Source of the DNA: Sherwoodlollariibacterium sp049275655
GTDB lineage: Bacteria; Omnitrophota; Gorgyraeia; Gygaellales; Profunditerraquicolaceae
Length of the DNA: 64,000 nucleotides
Direction of reading: 5' to 3'
Assembly (NCBI GenBank): GCA_049275655.1
Contig: JBASUY010000030.1
Coordinates: 186,001-250,000, forward strand
The translations under genes and the position numbers were made by a program. Shown piece by piece: positions 9,044-17,381 of the stretch (its first letter is position 1; every line of letters starts with the position of its first letter). The notes below the pieces were generated by a model that was not told where the DNA came from, searched no databases, and saw only the letters and a list, made by a program, of their open reading frames with translations.

Positions 9044-10488
9044 CTTTTTTTAATATATTTAGCTAAAGCGCATAAAGCTTGAGCTCTATTCTTAACCTTA
9101 CCAATCCCCTGCAACTCATCCAATAAAGATAAGAGTTCTCCTACTAAAAAAGAAGGCTTAAGGTTAAATTCTTTCATAACTTCATAGCCATCAAGCAAGC
9201 GTTTAGACTTAACAACCTTATCTTTATAAAGGTATTCCTTTATAAGCATGGCAATCACCCTCTCATGCTGTTTGCGCGCCTTAAGAGTAGTAAGGGGGCC
9301 TTTGGTAGAACGTTGGTCAGCTAAAGATAATAAAAGCGTGCTTAACGCCTCTTCTCCTGTATCTCTAAAATACCTAAACTTTGCCCTTGGTGTAGGGCTA
9401 CTACTATCGGCAAGATACCCGGGACGAAGATGCCATAGGACAATCTTACGCAATAAAGATACTTCATCGTTGGAAAGCTTAAGCCTCTTTGCTATTCCTT
9501 CTGCTATCTTCAAACCCATACGCTCATGTCCGTGAAATGTAGTCTTGCCTTTCTGCCGTTTCATAGTCTGAGGTTTGCCAATGTCATGCAGGAGAGCAGC
9601 AAATTTCAAAAGCGATCTTCTTCTACGCTCTGAAGAAATAGCAGTATCCAAATACCTTAATATCTCTTTATCTTTAAGGTTCTTAAAAATGATTTCAAGC
9701 TCTTTGACCGTCTCTAAGGTGTGTTGCCAGACGTCAAGGTGGTGATACGGGCCTTGACCGATATTACGCATTCTCTTAACCTCAGGAAAGATAATTTCAA
9801 GTATCCTAGCCTTATCTAAAGTGTATAAGGATTCGTAAGCTCTATCACTAGAAAATATCTTAAAGAGCTCATCGCGGATACGCTCTTTAGAAACAAGGAT
9901 AAGTTTCTTTAGGTTCAGGCGCGCTGACTTTAAAGTCTTACGGTCAATACTAAACCCTAAGAGAGCAGATAAACTAAAAGCGCGCAATATCCTTAAAGGG
10001 TCATCTATAAAAGAATTATTATCAATCATGCGGATTAACTTTTTACGTATATCTTCCCTGCCTTTATGCAGGTCTATTAATAAATCGCTAAAATCTTTTT
10101 TAACTAACCCCTCCTTTAAATCTACTGCTAACGCATTTATGGTAAAATCGCGCCTCTTAAGATCCTCTTGCAGGCTTTCCCCTCGAAAGTCCGTAAAATC
10201 AAAGGTATAGGTTTTGCCTTTATCTTTTTTTACCAACCTGCTTGACCCGTGCAGTTTATCTAAAACAACAAACCCGCATTTTAACTTCTTTGCTAAGGCG
10301 CGGCTAAAATTAATCGCATTTTTCTTAACCGCAAAATCAAAGTCAGGATTCTCCTTGCTTCTTCCGATTATACGGTCACGTAAAAAACCTCCGACTAAGT
10401 AAAGCTTAACCTTACGGACCATAGAAAAATCATTTATAGCCATAAGGAGCTTCTTTTCGGCTAAAGAAAACTTAAGAGTTGGCTTCAT
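9040..10488 (-). CDS. cca: CCA tRNA nucleotidyltransferase / poly(A) polymerase family protein with HD domain
   Basis: A 482-residue class II nucleotidyltransferase. LVGGFLRD at 31-38 is followed by the catalytic DFDF at 49-52 and later RRDFTINALA, all characteristic of enzymes that repair tRNA 3' CCA ends or polyadenylate RNA. A central RNA-binding head region precedes an HD phosphohydrolase domain with LLHDIGKPQT. At 482 residues it fits bacterial CCA enzymes with an HD tail. Two of the three tRNAs in this window (Thr and Phe) lack an encoded CCA, so a CCA-adding activity is needed in this organism. Poly(A) polymerase is the main alternative. Confidence 0.88.
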   Translation of the reverse strand: MKPTLKFSLAEKKLLMAINDFSMVRKVKLYLVGGFLRDRIIGRSKENPDFDFAVKKNAINFSRALAKKLKCGFVVLDKLHGSSRLVKKDKGKTYTFDFTDFRGESLQEDLKRRDFTINALAVDLKEGLVKKDFSDLLIDLHKGREDIRKKLIRMIDNNSFIDDPLRILRAFSLSALLGFSIDRKTLKSARLNLKKLILVSKERIRDELFKIFSSDRAYESLYTLDKARILEIIFPEVKRMRNIGQGPYHHLDVWQHTLETVKELEIIFKNLKDKEILRYLDTAISSERRRRSLLKFAALLHDIGKPQTMKRQKGKTTFHGHERMGLKIAEGIAKRLKLSNDEVSLLRKIVLWHLRPGYLADSSSPTPRAKFRYFRDTGEEALSTLLLSLADQRSTKGPLTTLKARKQHERVIAMLIKEYLYKDKVVKSKRLLDGYEVMKEFNLKPSFLVGELLSLLDELQGIGKVKNRAQALCALAKYIKKR

Positions 10489-10545
10489 ATCGATTGGCAG
10501 TAATTTTAATAAATTGTAAGCGGCTTAAAAAACAAGGTCTTTCTC

Positions 10546-10950
10546 TTACTGGCTTAATGTCTCTGTTTGCTTTATAATATCATCCTCTACAAAGATTGGC
10601 GCATTAGCCCTAACTGCTAAAGCGATACTATCGGATGGGCGGGCATCTATAATCCTTTCAACACCTAAAGAGGTCTTTAAGACTATCTTTGCATAAAATG
10701 TATTTTCTTCTAACCTATCAATAATTATCTTCTCGATGTTCGCTTCAAGGTATTTTATAGTCGTATGTAAAAGGTCATGGGTTAAAGGCCTTTGTGGGTT
10801 AAACCCACTTATCTTAAGCTTTATCGCCGAAGCCTCTGCTAACCCAATTACTATAGGCAAAGACCTTTGCCCATTTTTTTCTTTTAGGACAATGAGTTGT
10901 TCGTGCCTTTTTTCATCTATAACAATTTTACTTAACTCCATCTCAACCAT
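10546..10950 (-). CDS. Bifunctional nuclease domain protein (DUF151)
   Basis: A 134-residue protein matching the DUF151/bifunctional nuclease fold over its full length. It starts near VEMELSKIVIDEKRHEQLIVLKE and ends with the conserved RIIDARPSDSIALAVR segment and APIFVEDD. Some plant and bacterial members have been reported to have DNase and RNase activity; the biological role is usually unknown. It lies 21 nt downstream of nrdR on the same strand, and a 57-nt gap separates it from cca. I chose the first ATG because GAGGTT lies about 4 nt upstream. Confidence 0.88.
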   Translation of the reverse strand: MVEMELSKIVIDEKRHEQLIVLKEKNGQRSLPIVIGLAEASAIKLKISGFNPQRPLTHDLLHTTIKYLEANIEKIIIDRLEENTFYAKIVLKTSLGVERIIDARPSDSIALAVRANAPIFVEDDIIKQTETLSQ

Positions 10951-10971
10951 ACCAACCTCACTACCGTAAAA

Positions 10972-11439
10972 CTATCTCTTCTTTTTATCTTTGCCTAATA
11001 TATCTTTTAACTCCACCATAAACTGCCCTACATCCTTAAACTGTCGATAGACCGAAGCAAAGCGCACATACGCAACATCATCAAGGTTTTTTAACTTCTC
11101 CATAACCAACTCTCCTATACGGCTAGAAGATACCTCGCGGTCTGACCTCTTTTGAATTGCCCGCTCAACCTGAAGGACAATCTCCTCCATCTTTTCGATA
11201 CTGATAGGCCGTTTTTCGCAGGCGCGTAATACCCCGGCTAAAATCTTCTTACGGTCAAAGGGCTCCCTACGGCCGTCCTTTTTTATTACCATAAAGGATA
11301 CTTCTTCTACATACTCATAAGTAGTAAAACGCTTTCCGCACTTTAAGCACTCTCTTCTTCTTCTAACCGCAGATTCCTCTGCCGTACTCCTGGAATCTAC
11401 GACTTTATCCTCTTTATGCCTGCAATAAGGGCATCTCAT
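10972..11439 (-). CDS. nrdR: Transcriptional repressor NrdR
   Basis: A 155-residue regulator of ribonucleotide reductase genes. The N-terminal zinc ribbon has CPYC at 3-6 and CLKCGKRF near 31-38, preceded by the conserved DSR. The rest is an ATP-cone domain (VIKKDGRREPFDRKKI at about 50-65), which senses ATP/dATP. The usual NrdR size is about 150. It overlaps the dCMP deaminase gene by 4 nt, so two deoxynucleotide-metabolism genes are coupled. No ribonucleotide reductase gene is in the window, so its operators must be elsewhere. Confidence 0.96.
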   Translation of the reverse strand: MRCPYCRHKEDKVVDSRSTAEESAVRRRRECLKCGKRFTTYEYVEEVSFMVIKKDGRREPFDRKKILAGVLRACEKRPISIEKMEEIVLQVERAIQKRSDREVSSSRIGELVMEKLKNLDDVAYVRFASVYRQFKDVGQFMVELKDILGKDKKKR

Positions 11440-11900
11440 ATCTTTCTTACTCTTATCTTTGCTTCCTTAAGAAAATCCATCGCCAGTTTATCGGGGTAAC
11501 CTTCGGCAATAATAACCTCTTCTATCCCGGCGTTTATCAGCATCTTTGCGCAGATAACACACGGCTGATTAGTGGCATAAAGCGAGCTTCCTTTAAGGCT
11601 AATGCCGTGCAAGGAAGCCTGAATCAAGGCATTCTGCTCTGCATGCAAAGCCCTGCATAACTCATGCCGCTCTCCCGACGGCACCTTTAACTTCTGGCGC
11701 ATACAACCTATATCTATGCAATGCTTAAGGCCTCTTGGCGCGCCATTATACCCGGTAGCAAGTATCCTCTTATCCTTAACCAAGACTGCCCCTACCTTGC
11801 GCCTTAGGCAAGTTGACCTCTTAGCAACAAGCCTTGCCATCTCTATAAAATATTCGTCCCAACTTGGGCGCGTTAAAATTTTTTTATTCTTCTTTACCAT
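11436..11900 (-). CDS. Deoxycytidylate (dCMP) deaminase, ComEB-like
   Basis: A 154-residue zinc deaminase of the cytidine/deoxycytidylate family. The zinc ligands are in HAEQNAL and PCVICAKML. An extra insertion, C(x)nHC...C with HCIDIGCMRQ, matches ComEB-like dCMP deaminases. It converts dCMP to dUMP, feeding dTMP synthesis. It overlaps glyA by 7 nt. SHMT makes the methylene-THF that thymidylate synthase uses, so glyA, dCMP deaminase and nrdR form a coherent deoxynucleotide group. The glyA-comEB neighbourhood recurs in other bacteria. Confidence 0.93.
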   Translation of the reverse strand: MVKKNKKILTRPSWDEYFIEMARLVAKRSTCLRRKVGAVLVKDKRILATGYNGAPRGLKHCIDIGCMRQKLKVPSGERHELCRALHAEQNALIQASLHGISLKGSSLYATNQPCVICAKMLINAGIEEVIIAEGYPDKLAMDFLKEAKIRVRKI

Positions 11901-13144
11901 CTTACTACCTTCTTATACAACGGAAATTTTCCTGCTAAAGCTAAAACATCTCTTTTAATCTTTTCTAACTTATCTTTATCATCCTTAAACTCTACGGCAT
12001 CATTTATAAACCGGGCGATTCTTTTCATCTGGGGCTCCTTAAACCCGCGCGTGGTTACTGCCGGAGTCCCCACCCTAATGCCGCTGGTTACTCCAGCCGG
12101 CTCTTTATCAAAAGGGATAAGGTTTTTATTCACCGTAATATTAACCTCCCCTAAAAGGCTTGAGGCTTCTTTACCGGTAATATTCTTTGCCGTAAGGTCC
12201 ACTAACATTAAATGCGTATCCGTTCCGCCTGAGACTATACGAAAACCTAACTTTGATAACTCTTTTGCCAACTCTTTTGCATTTTTGACAATCTGCTTTT
12301 GATAAGAGACAAACCCCGGTAACATCACCTCCTTAAATGCTACTGCCTTTGCCGCTATAATATGCATAAGCGGGCCTCCCTGTATCCCGGGGAAGATACG
12401 CGAGTCTATCTTCTTGGCAAACTCTTTTTTACATAATATAAAACCTCCTCTTGGCCCACGCAAGGTCTTATGCGTTGTTGAAGTAACAAAGTCTGCGTAA
12501 GGAACTGGCGAGGGATGAACCCCTGCGGCAACTAACCCTGCAATGTGCGCCATATCTACAAAAAGGTAAGCGCCTACCCTATCAGCTATCTTCCTAAATG
12601 CCTTAAAATCAATTACCCTCGGATAAGCAGATGCCCCTGCTAAAATCATCTTCGGCTTATGCTTTAAAGCTAAATCCATAATCATATCATAATCAAGCAT
12701 CTCAGTCTTAGGGTTTACCCCGTAACCGACTATCTTATAAAACAACCCGGAAAAGTTTAAGGAATGCCCGTGGGTTAAATGCCCGCCGGCTGCTAAATCC
12801 ATCGCTAACACAGTATCCCCGGGCAAGAGGAGCGAAAAATATACAGCCATATTTGCCTGCGAGCCTGAGTGCGGCTGGACATTGGCATGCTCTGCCTTAA
12901 ATATCTTTTTTACCCTCTCTATCGCAAGGCTCTCAGCTTCATCTACATATTCGCACCCTCCATACCAACGTCGCTGAGGGTAGCCTTCGGCATACTTATT
13001 CGTCAAGACCGAACCTTGCGCCTTAAGAACAGCGATAGAAGTAAAGTTCTCTGAAGCGATAAGCTCTAAATTATCCTCCTGCCTTTTAAGTTCTTTTTTA
13101 ATAGCAGAATATACTTGCGGGTCAACAACCTTTAAATCTTTCAC
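11894..13144 (-). CDS. glyA: Serine hydroxymethyltransferase
   Basis: A PLP enzyme of 416 residues, the normal length for bacterial SHMT. It interconverts serine and glycine and loads one-carbon units on tetrahydrofolate. Key segments are LELIASENFTS at the N-terminus, YAEGYPQRRWYGGCEYVD, VDMAHIAGLVAAG and the PLP-lysine motif STTHKTLRGPRGG. It starts 2 nt after rpiB ends and runs into the dCMP deaminase gene. The product methylene-THF supports purine synthesis (purN and others in this window) and thymidylate synthesis. Confidence 0.97.
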   Translation of the reverse strand: MKDLKVVDPQVYSAIKKELKRQEDNLELIASENFTSIAVLKAQGSVLTNKYAEGYPQRRWYGGCEYVDEAESLAIERVKKIFKAEHANVQPHSGSQANMAVYFSLLLPGDTVLAMDLAAGGHLTHGHSLNFSGLFYKIVGYGVNPKTEMLDYDMIMDLALKHKPKMILAGASAYPRVIDFKAFRKIADRVGAYLFVDMAHIAGLVAAGVHPSPVPYADFVTSTTHKTLRGPRGGFILCKKEFAKKIDSRIFPGIQGGPLMHIIAAKAVAFKEVMLPGFVSYQKQIVKNAKELAKELSKLGFRIVSGGTDTHLMLVDLTAKNITGKEASSLLGEVNITVNKNLIPFDKEPAGVTSGIRVGTPAVTTRGFKEPQMKRIARFINDAVEFKDDKDKLEKIKRDVLALAGKFPLYKKVVRW

Positions 13145-13146
13145 TT

Positions 13147-13602
13147 TTACTTCTCCTTTATATTTTTTTCAATATCCCTTATTTGATTTAACCTCTTCTT
13201 ATGCCTACCCCCCTTAAAACCGGCGCTTAACCATAGAGAGATCATTCTTTTAGCAAGTGGCAGGCTAACAAAAAGAGAACCTAAAACTAATATATTACTA
13301 TCATTATGTTCCCGGGAGAGCTTAGCAGACTTTAAATTATAGCATAAGGCAGCACGGACAGAAGGAAACCTATTAGCAACAATTGAATTGCCTATACCGG
13401 TTTTACATATAAGTATACCCTTTTGATAATTTCCTTTGGATATCTCTTGAGCTAAGTTTGAGGCATACTTAGGGTAATCACACCTTTCTTCATTATATGG
13501 GCCTAAATCCTTAACAGTAAACCTTTTATTCTTAAGAAAAAGCTTTATCTTCTCCTTAAGCTTGTATCCTCCGTGGTCAGACGCAATAAGTATGCTTTTC
13601 AT
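13147..13602 (-). CDS. rpiB: Ribose-5-phosphate isomerase B / RpiB-LacA family
   Basis: A 151-residue sugar-phosphate isomerase. The N-terminal IASDHGGYKLKE and the catalytic Cys66 in ILICKTGIGN are clear; the usual CGTGIG has Lys in place of the first Gly. HNDSNILVLG supplies the phosphate-binding region. It interconverts ribulose-5-phosphate and ribose-5-phosphate, the precursor of PRPP used by the purine genes upstream. It overlaps the TsaC-phosphatase fusion by 4 nt and precedes glyA, an order also known from the Bacillus ywlF(rpiB)-glyA region. Confidence 0.93.
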   Translation of the reverse strand: MKSILIASDHGGYKLKEKIKLFLKNKRFTVKDLGPYNEERCDYPKYASNLAQEISKGNYQKGILICKTGIGNSIVANRFPSVRAALCYNLKSAKLSREHNDSNILVLGSLFVSLPLAKRMISLWLSAGFKGGRHKKRLNQIRDIEKNIKEK

Positions 13603-14660
13603 ATTAGATTACTCACCCTTTCTATAGCCTCTTTAATAGAGGAAAGCGTCTTTTTGTAAAACTCTAATGGCTTGCCTATTGGATCAACAATATCAAGGTT
13701 AGCGTCATTTATTCCAGCAAACTCTTTTAATAAAAATACTCTGTTTTTAGCTTCCGGGGCTATGCGTAAAACAGCTTCTTCATGCATCCTCTCCATAGCC
13801 AAAATTAAATCTGACCTTCTTATCAGCTCTTTAGTTATCCGCTGAGAAAGATAATTTGATACATCTATGCCTTCAGTCCTTAATACCTCCTTAGTCCCGG
13901 ATGAAGGCGCAATTCCCGAGAGTATTATTGTCCCGGCAGAAGAAGCCTCAACATCATTCCTGTTTTTTTCCTGCAGTATCTTCTTAAATAAAGCCTCAGC
14001 CATAACCGAACGGCAAGAGTTGCCGGTGCAGACAAAAAGCAAGTGCTTCTTTAAGATAGTTTGCTCTAACTCTTCTTTTTTAAGTGCCCCTATCCTTAAG
14101 AACTCCGGAACATCTTTGCTAAAATCAACAATGGAAGACTCAATTCCTATCCTTATTCTTCCGGCATCAATAGCAAAATCCACAAGGCCGTCTAAATCCC
14201 TTATCGCCCCTTCAAAATCAACGGGAGGAAATTTATCAGAAATATTGGCAGAAGGTATTACAATCGGATTAGAGGCTAAAGATAAAATCTTTAGAGTAAT
14301 ATCATTATCCGGCATGCGCAAACCGACAGTAGAACCCTTTATTGATTTTAGTATAAGCGTTAAAGGCCCGGGCCAAAACTTATTCATAAGCTTATAAGCC
14401 CCAAGCGGCACAGCCAAAGCAAAATCTTCAACCTTATCTTTTTTGGCTATATGTATTGAAAAAGGCTTATCTTTAGGCCTCTTCTTAATCTCATAAAGCC
14501 TCTCTATAGCTTTAGAAGAAGTCATATCCGCTGCTACTCCATAGACAGTCTCAGTAGGGACAATTACCAATCCTCCTAAGTTAAGCATATTAGAGGCTTC
14601 AAGTATATACTCCTCTTTAATTTGTTTAGGATCTATTCTAACTATTTTTGTTTTACTCAT
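13599..14660 (-). CDS. Fusion of TsaC/YrdC (threonylcarbamoyl-AMP synthase) and low-molecular-weight protein phosphatase
   Basis: A 353-residue two-domain protein. Residues 1 to about 200 are a YrdC/TsaC domain (LVIVPTETVYGVAAD near 31-45, KRPKDKPFSIH at 60-70, PIVIPSANIS at 132-141), which makes threonylcarbamoyl-AMP for tRNA t6A. Residues about 205-353 are a low-molecular-weight phosphatase with the P-loop VCTGNSCRS (210-218) and a late DP motif. In Bacillus these are separate genes, ywlC and ywlE, in one locus; YwlE is an arginine phosphatase whose P-loop Thr sets specificity, and this protein has Ser215 there. Arginine-phosphatase activity is therefore possible, tyrosine phosphatase the alternative. 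It overlaps purE and rpiB by 4 nt each. Confidence 0.9.
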   Translation of the reverse strand: MSKTKIVRIDPKQIKEEYILEASNMLNLGGLVIVPTETVYGVAADMTSSKAIERLYEIKKRPKDKPFSIHIAKKDKVEDFALAVPLGAYKLMNKFWPGPLTLILKSIKGSTVGLRMPDNDITLKILSLASNPIVIPSANISDKFPPVDFEGAIRDLDGLVDFAIDAGRIRIGIESSIVDFSKDVPEFLRIGALKKEELEQTILKKHLLFVCTGNSCRSVMAEALFKKILQEKNRNDVEASSAGTIILSGIAPSSGTKEVLRTEGIDVSNYLSQRITKELIRRSDLILAMERMHEEAVLRIAPEAKNRVFLLKEFAGINDANLDIVDPIGKPLEFYKKTLSSIKEAIERVSNLI

Positions 14661-15139
14661 AACTTAATTTTTAATTTAGATATTTTTTTGCGCATACCGG
14701 CCTTGTATTTATTCAGCTTCTTTAAAAGGCTCTTATTGTTTAAGGCGATTAATTCTGCTGCAAAGATAGCAGCATTCTTTGCCCCTGCCTTGCCAATACT
14801 CATACATCCTACAGGAACCCCAGGAGGCATCTGTGCTATAGAAAGGAGCGCATCTAAACCCTTAAGGTTGCTACTCTCAACTGGTATCCCGATAACCGGA
14901 AATAAAGTATGCGAAGCAATAACCCCCGGTAAAGCTGCAGACATCCCTGCAGCGGCGATAAAGACCTTTACCCCTCTTTTACTTGCGCCTTCAACATATT
15001 TTACTAATTCTTTCGGAGTCCTGTGAGCGGATAAAACTCTTACCTCAAAGGGTATTTTAAGTTCTTTTAAAATATCGACTGTTTCCTTAACTATATTTAA
15101 ATCTGACTGACTCCCCATAATTATGCTTACCTTACCCAT
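14657..15139 (-). CDS. purE: N5-carboxyaminoimidazole ribonucleotide mutase
   Basis: A 160-residue PurE of the short class. MGSQSDL at the N-terminus, SAHRTPKEL near 39-47 and AAAGMSAALPGVIA and GIPVESSNLKGLDALLSIAQMP (partial sequence of the active site region) identify it. It catalyses the carboxylation-rearrangement step to CAIR. Class I enzymes need PurK, which is not in this window, so purK is either elsewhere or not used. It is 25 nt downstream of purD on the same transcript and overlaps the TsaC fusion by 4 nt. Confidence 0.95.
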   Translation of the reverse strand: MGKVSIIMGSQSDLNIVKETVDILKELKIPFEVRVLSAHRTPKELVKYVEGASKRGVKVFIAAAGMSAALPGVIASHTLFPVIGIPVESSNLKGLDALLSIAQMPPGVPVGCMSIGKAGAKNAAIFAAELIALNNKSLLKKLNKYKAGMRKKISKLKIKL

Positions 15140-15164
15140 ACTATAAACCTCCTACTTATAAAAC

Positions 15165-16466
15165 TTAAAGCCCAAGCGCCTTAAAACCTATATCCTTACG
15201 ATAGTGTGCTCCTTGAAAACCTATTCCTCCTACAGCCTGATAAGCCTTGGATATAGCGTCCTTTATAGTACTACCTAAACCGCAAACCCCTAAAACCCTC
15301 CCGCCTGAAGTTAAATATTCTAACTCCTGCTTTTGGCCAGGATCGTAAATCTTTCTAACTTTAGTCCCGGAATGAAAGACTATTGTTTCTTTTATTTTAG
15401 AAACATCATCCAGCCCAAATATTACTTTTTCTTTTTCATAATCTCCGGGGTATCCTTTGGATGCTAAAACAACACAAACGCAATACCGATTATCCCAGAT
15501 TAAATCTTTTATCCTTGAAAGCCCTCCTTCAGAGGCTGCTAACATTATCTCTACTAAATCTGACTTAAGCCTTGGGAGTATAACCTGCGTCTCAGGATCG
15601 CCAAAACGGGCATTAAACTCTAATGCTTTAGGGCCAGAGTCAGTAAGCATAACCCCGGCATATAAAACTCCGCAATACTTAACACCCTCTTTGTTCAGGG
15701 CAGATATAGTAGGATTAACTATTCTATCCATAATCTCCTTGAATAAACCAGGCGTAACTATATTAGCAGGAGAATAAGCACCCATCCCCCCTGTATTCGG
15801 GCCTAAGTCTTTGTCAAAAACCCTCTTATGGTCTTGAGAAGAAGCTAAGGCAACTGTATCTTTAGAATCTGTGATGACAATAATAGAAGCCTCTTGTCCG
15901 ACAAGGCACTCCTCAATAATAATCTTCTTTGCAGAATCCCCTAAAACCTTGTCCTCCATTAATAAGGTAACTGCTCTTTTTGCCTCTTCAATACTTTTTG
16001 CCACTACCACGCCTTTACCAGCAGCAAGCCCATCTGCCTTAAGAACACAAGGAGTGTTAATCTTCTCTATATACGCCTTTGCCTCTTTGGGGTCATCAAA
16101 GACACAAAAAGAAGCAGTAGGTATATTGTATTTTAACATCAGCTCCTTAGAGAATATCTTGCTTGACTCTATTTTTGCGGCTCTTTTAGTAGGCCCAAAT
16201 ATTTTTAAGTTGTATTTTAAAAACTCATCAACAATTCCTAAAGAGAGTGGTACTTCTGGGCCAACTACGGTAAGATCTATTTTTTCTTTTTTAGCAAAAT
16301 CAAGGAGGCCTTTGATATCCTCTGATTTTATATCAACGCATTCGGCTACCTGAGAGATACCGCCATTGCCAGGAGCACAAAAGACCTTATCAACTAAGCT
16401 TGACTGCGCTATCTTCCAACAAAGCGCATGCTCTCTTCCACCTGAGCCAACAACTAATATACGCAT
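15165..16466 (-). CDS. purD: Phosphoribosylamine-glycine ligase
   Basis: A 433-residue ATP-grasp enzyme of purine synthesis that joins glycine to phosphoribosylamine. The N-terminal VVGSGGREHALCWKI, the ATP-grasp signature around LKADGLAAGKGVVVA and LEFNARFGDPETQVILP are diagnostic. Length is normal. It follows the band-7 gene by 12 nt and precedes purE by 25 nt. The substrate phosphoribosylamine would come from the PurF-like enzyme in the same operon, which looks unable to use glutamine (see that entry). Confidence 0.97.
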   Translation of the reverse strand: MRILVVGSGGREHALCWKIAQSSLVDKVFCAPGNGGISQVAECVDIKSEDIKGLLDFAKKEKIDLTVVGPEVPLSLGIVDEFLKYNLKIFGPTKRAAKIESSKIFSKELMLKYNIPTASFCVFDDPKEAKAYIEKINTPCVLKADGLAAGKGVVVAKSIEEAKRAVTLLMEDKVLGDSAKKIIIEECLVGQEASIIVITDSKDTVALASSQDHKRVFDKDLGPNTGGMGAYSPANIVTPGLFKEIMDRIVNPTISALNKEGVKYCGVLYAGVMLTDSGPKALEFNARFGDPETQVILPRLKSDLVEIMLAASEGGLSRIKDLIWDNRYCVCVVLASKGYPGDYEKEKVIFGLDDVSKIKETIVFHSGTKVRKIYDPGQKQELEYLTSGGRVLGVCGLGSTIKDAISKAYQAVGGIGFQGAHYRKDIGFKALGL

Positions 16467-16478
16467 ATCAATAAAAAG

Positions 16479-17345
16479 CTACTTATCTTTCTTCTCTTCT
16501 TTTCTTAAAGGCAAAACTCCTGCTAACTCCCCGATTACATTTACTAACTCTGTATTAGACGGAATAACTACCTTAGCGTTATTTGCTAAAGACTTCTCTA
16601 CTGCCTCAAGCCTTCTTAAAATCTGGGCATTGCCAATAAAATACTTTTCTGCGGCTTCATTAACTAACTTTATCGCCTCTGCTTCTCCTTCTGCCTTTAA
16701 GATTCTCGCCTGCTTGGTACCCTCAGCCTTTTTAATCTCTGCCCTCTTTTGGCCATCAGCAGCTGTCTCGGTTGCAGTTGCAAAATCTATCGCGGAGATC
16801 TTTTCGTTCTCTGCCTTAACTACTTTATTCATCGTCTCTTGGACATCCTTAGGAGGGGCTATCTCTTTTAACTCTGTCCTAACTATCTCTAAGCCCCAGC
16901 TTATAGTCTCATCGCATAAAGTCTTATGTAACTCAGCATTAATCTTGCCCCTCTCGCTATTAGCCGACTTTAAAGTAAGGGTACCGATTATATTCCTTAA
17001 CGTAGTGCGCGCTAAGTTGACTATCTGCCATTGGTAATTATCAACATTATACTGCGAAGCTTTAACATTTGTTTCATCTGATTTCACCTTAAAATAAACC
17101 TGCGCGTCAACCCGGGCATTTAAATTATCATTGGTTATAATCTCTTGTGGCTCGGCATCAACCATCTGCTCTGTTGTATTAACTTGATACATATTCTCAA
17201 TACCCGGTATAATCCAATGAAATCCCGGTTCGGCAAAACGGTTATACTTACCCAGCCTTTCAATTAAGGCCCTATGCGTAGGCCTTACAATCCTTATCCC
17301 CATAAGTAAAAACACGATAATAAAAAGAATAATGCCTATAATCAT
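16479..17345 (-). CDS. SPFH/band-7 domain membrane protein (stomatin/QmcA-like)
   Basis: A 288-residue protein with one N-terminal membrane segment (about residues 2-17) and a band-7 domain beginning RIVRPTHRALIERLGKYNRFAEPG. The Ala/Glu/Lys-rich heptad region after about 180 is a coiled coil that drives oligomerisation. Such proteins scaffold membrane microdomains or adapt membrane proteases such as FtsH; an FtsH-like gene lies at 38054-39709. No NfeD partner gene is adjacent. I chose the ATG at 17345 over an ATG nine codons upstream because AAGGAGG lies directly before it. Its position inside a purine operon is unusual. Confidence 0.88.
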   Translation of the reverse strand: MIIGIILFIIVFLLMGIRIVRPTHRALIERLGKYNRFAEPGFHWIIPGIENMYQVNTTEQMVDAEPQEIITNDNLNARVDAQVYFKVKSDETNVKASQYNVDNYQWQIVNLARTTLRNIIGTLTLKSANSERGKINAELHKTLCDETISWGLEIVRTELKEIAPPKDVQETMNKVVKAENEKISAIDFATATETAADGQKRAEIKKAEGTKQARILKAEGEAEAIKLVNEAAEKYFIGNAQILRRLEAVEKSLANNAKVVIPSNTELVNVIGELAGVLPLRKEEKKDK

Positions 17346-17381
17346 AGATACCTCCTTTTTTATTTTACCCAAAAAGAGAAA

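Noticed and set aside
13867..14397. 176-codon plus-strand frame opposite the TsaC-phosphatase fusion
   Set aside because: Fully antisense to a gene with intact motifs in both domains; its Ser/Leu/Ile-rich composition is typical of antisense shadows.
16366..17037. 223-codon plus-strand frame opposite the band-7 gene and the start of purD
   Set aside because: Antisense to clear coding sequence with no start signal; low-complexity Ser/Ala/Leu content.
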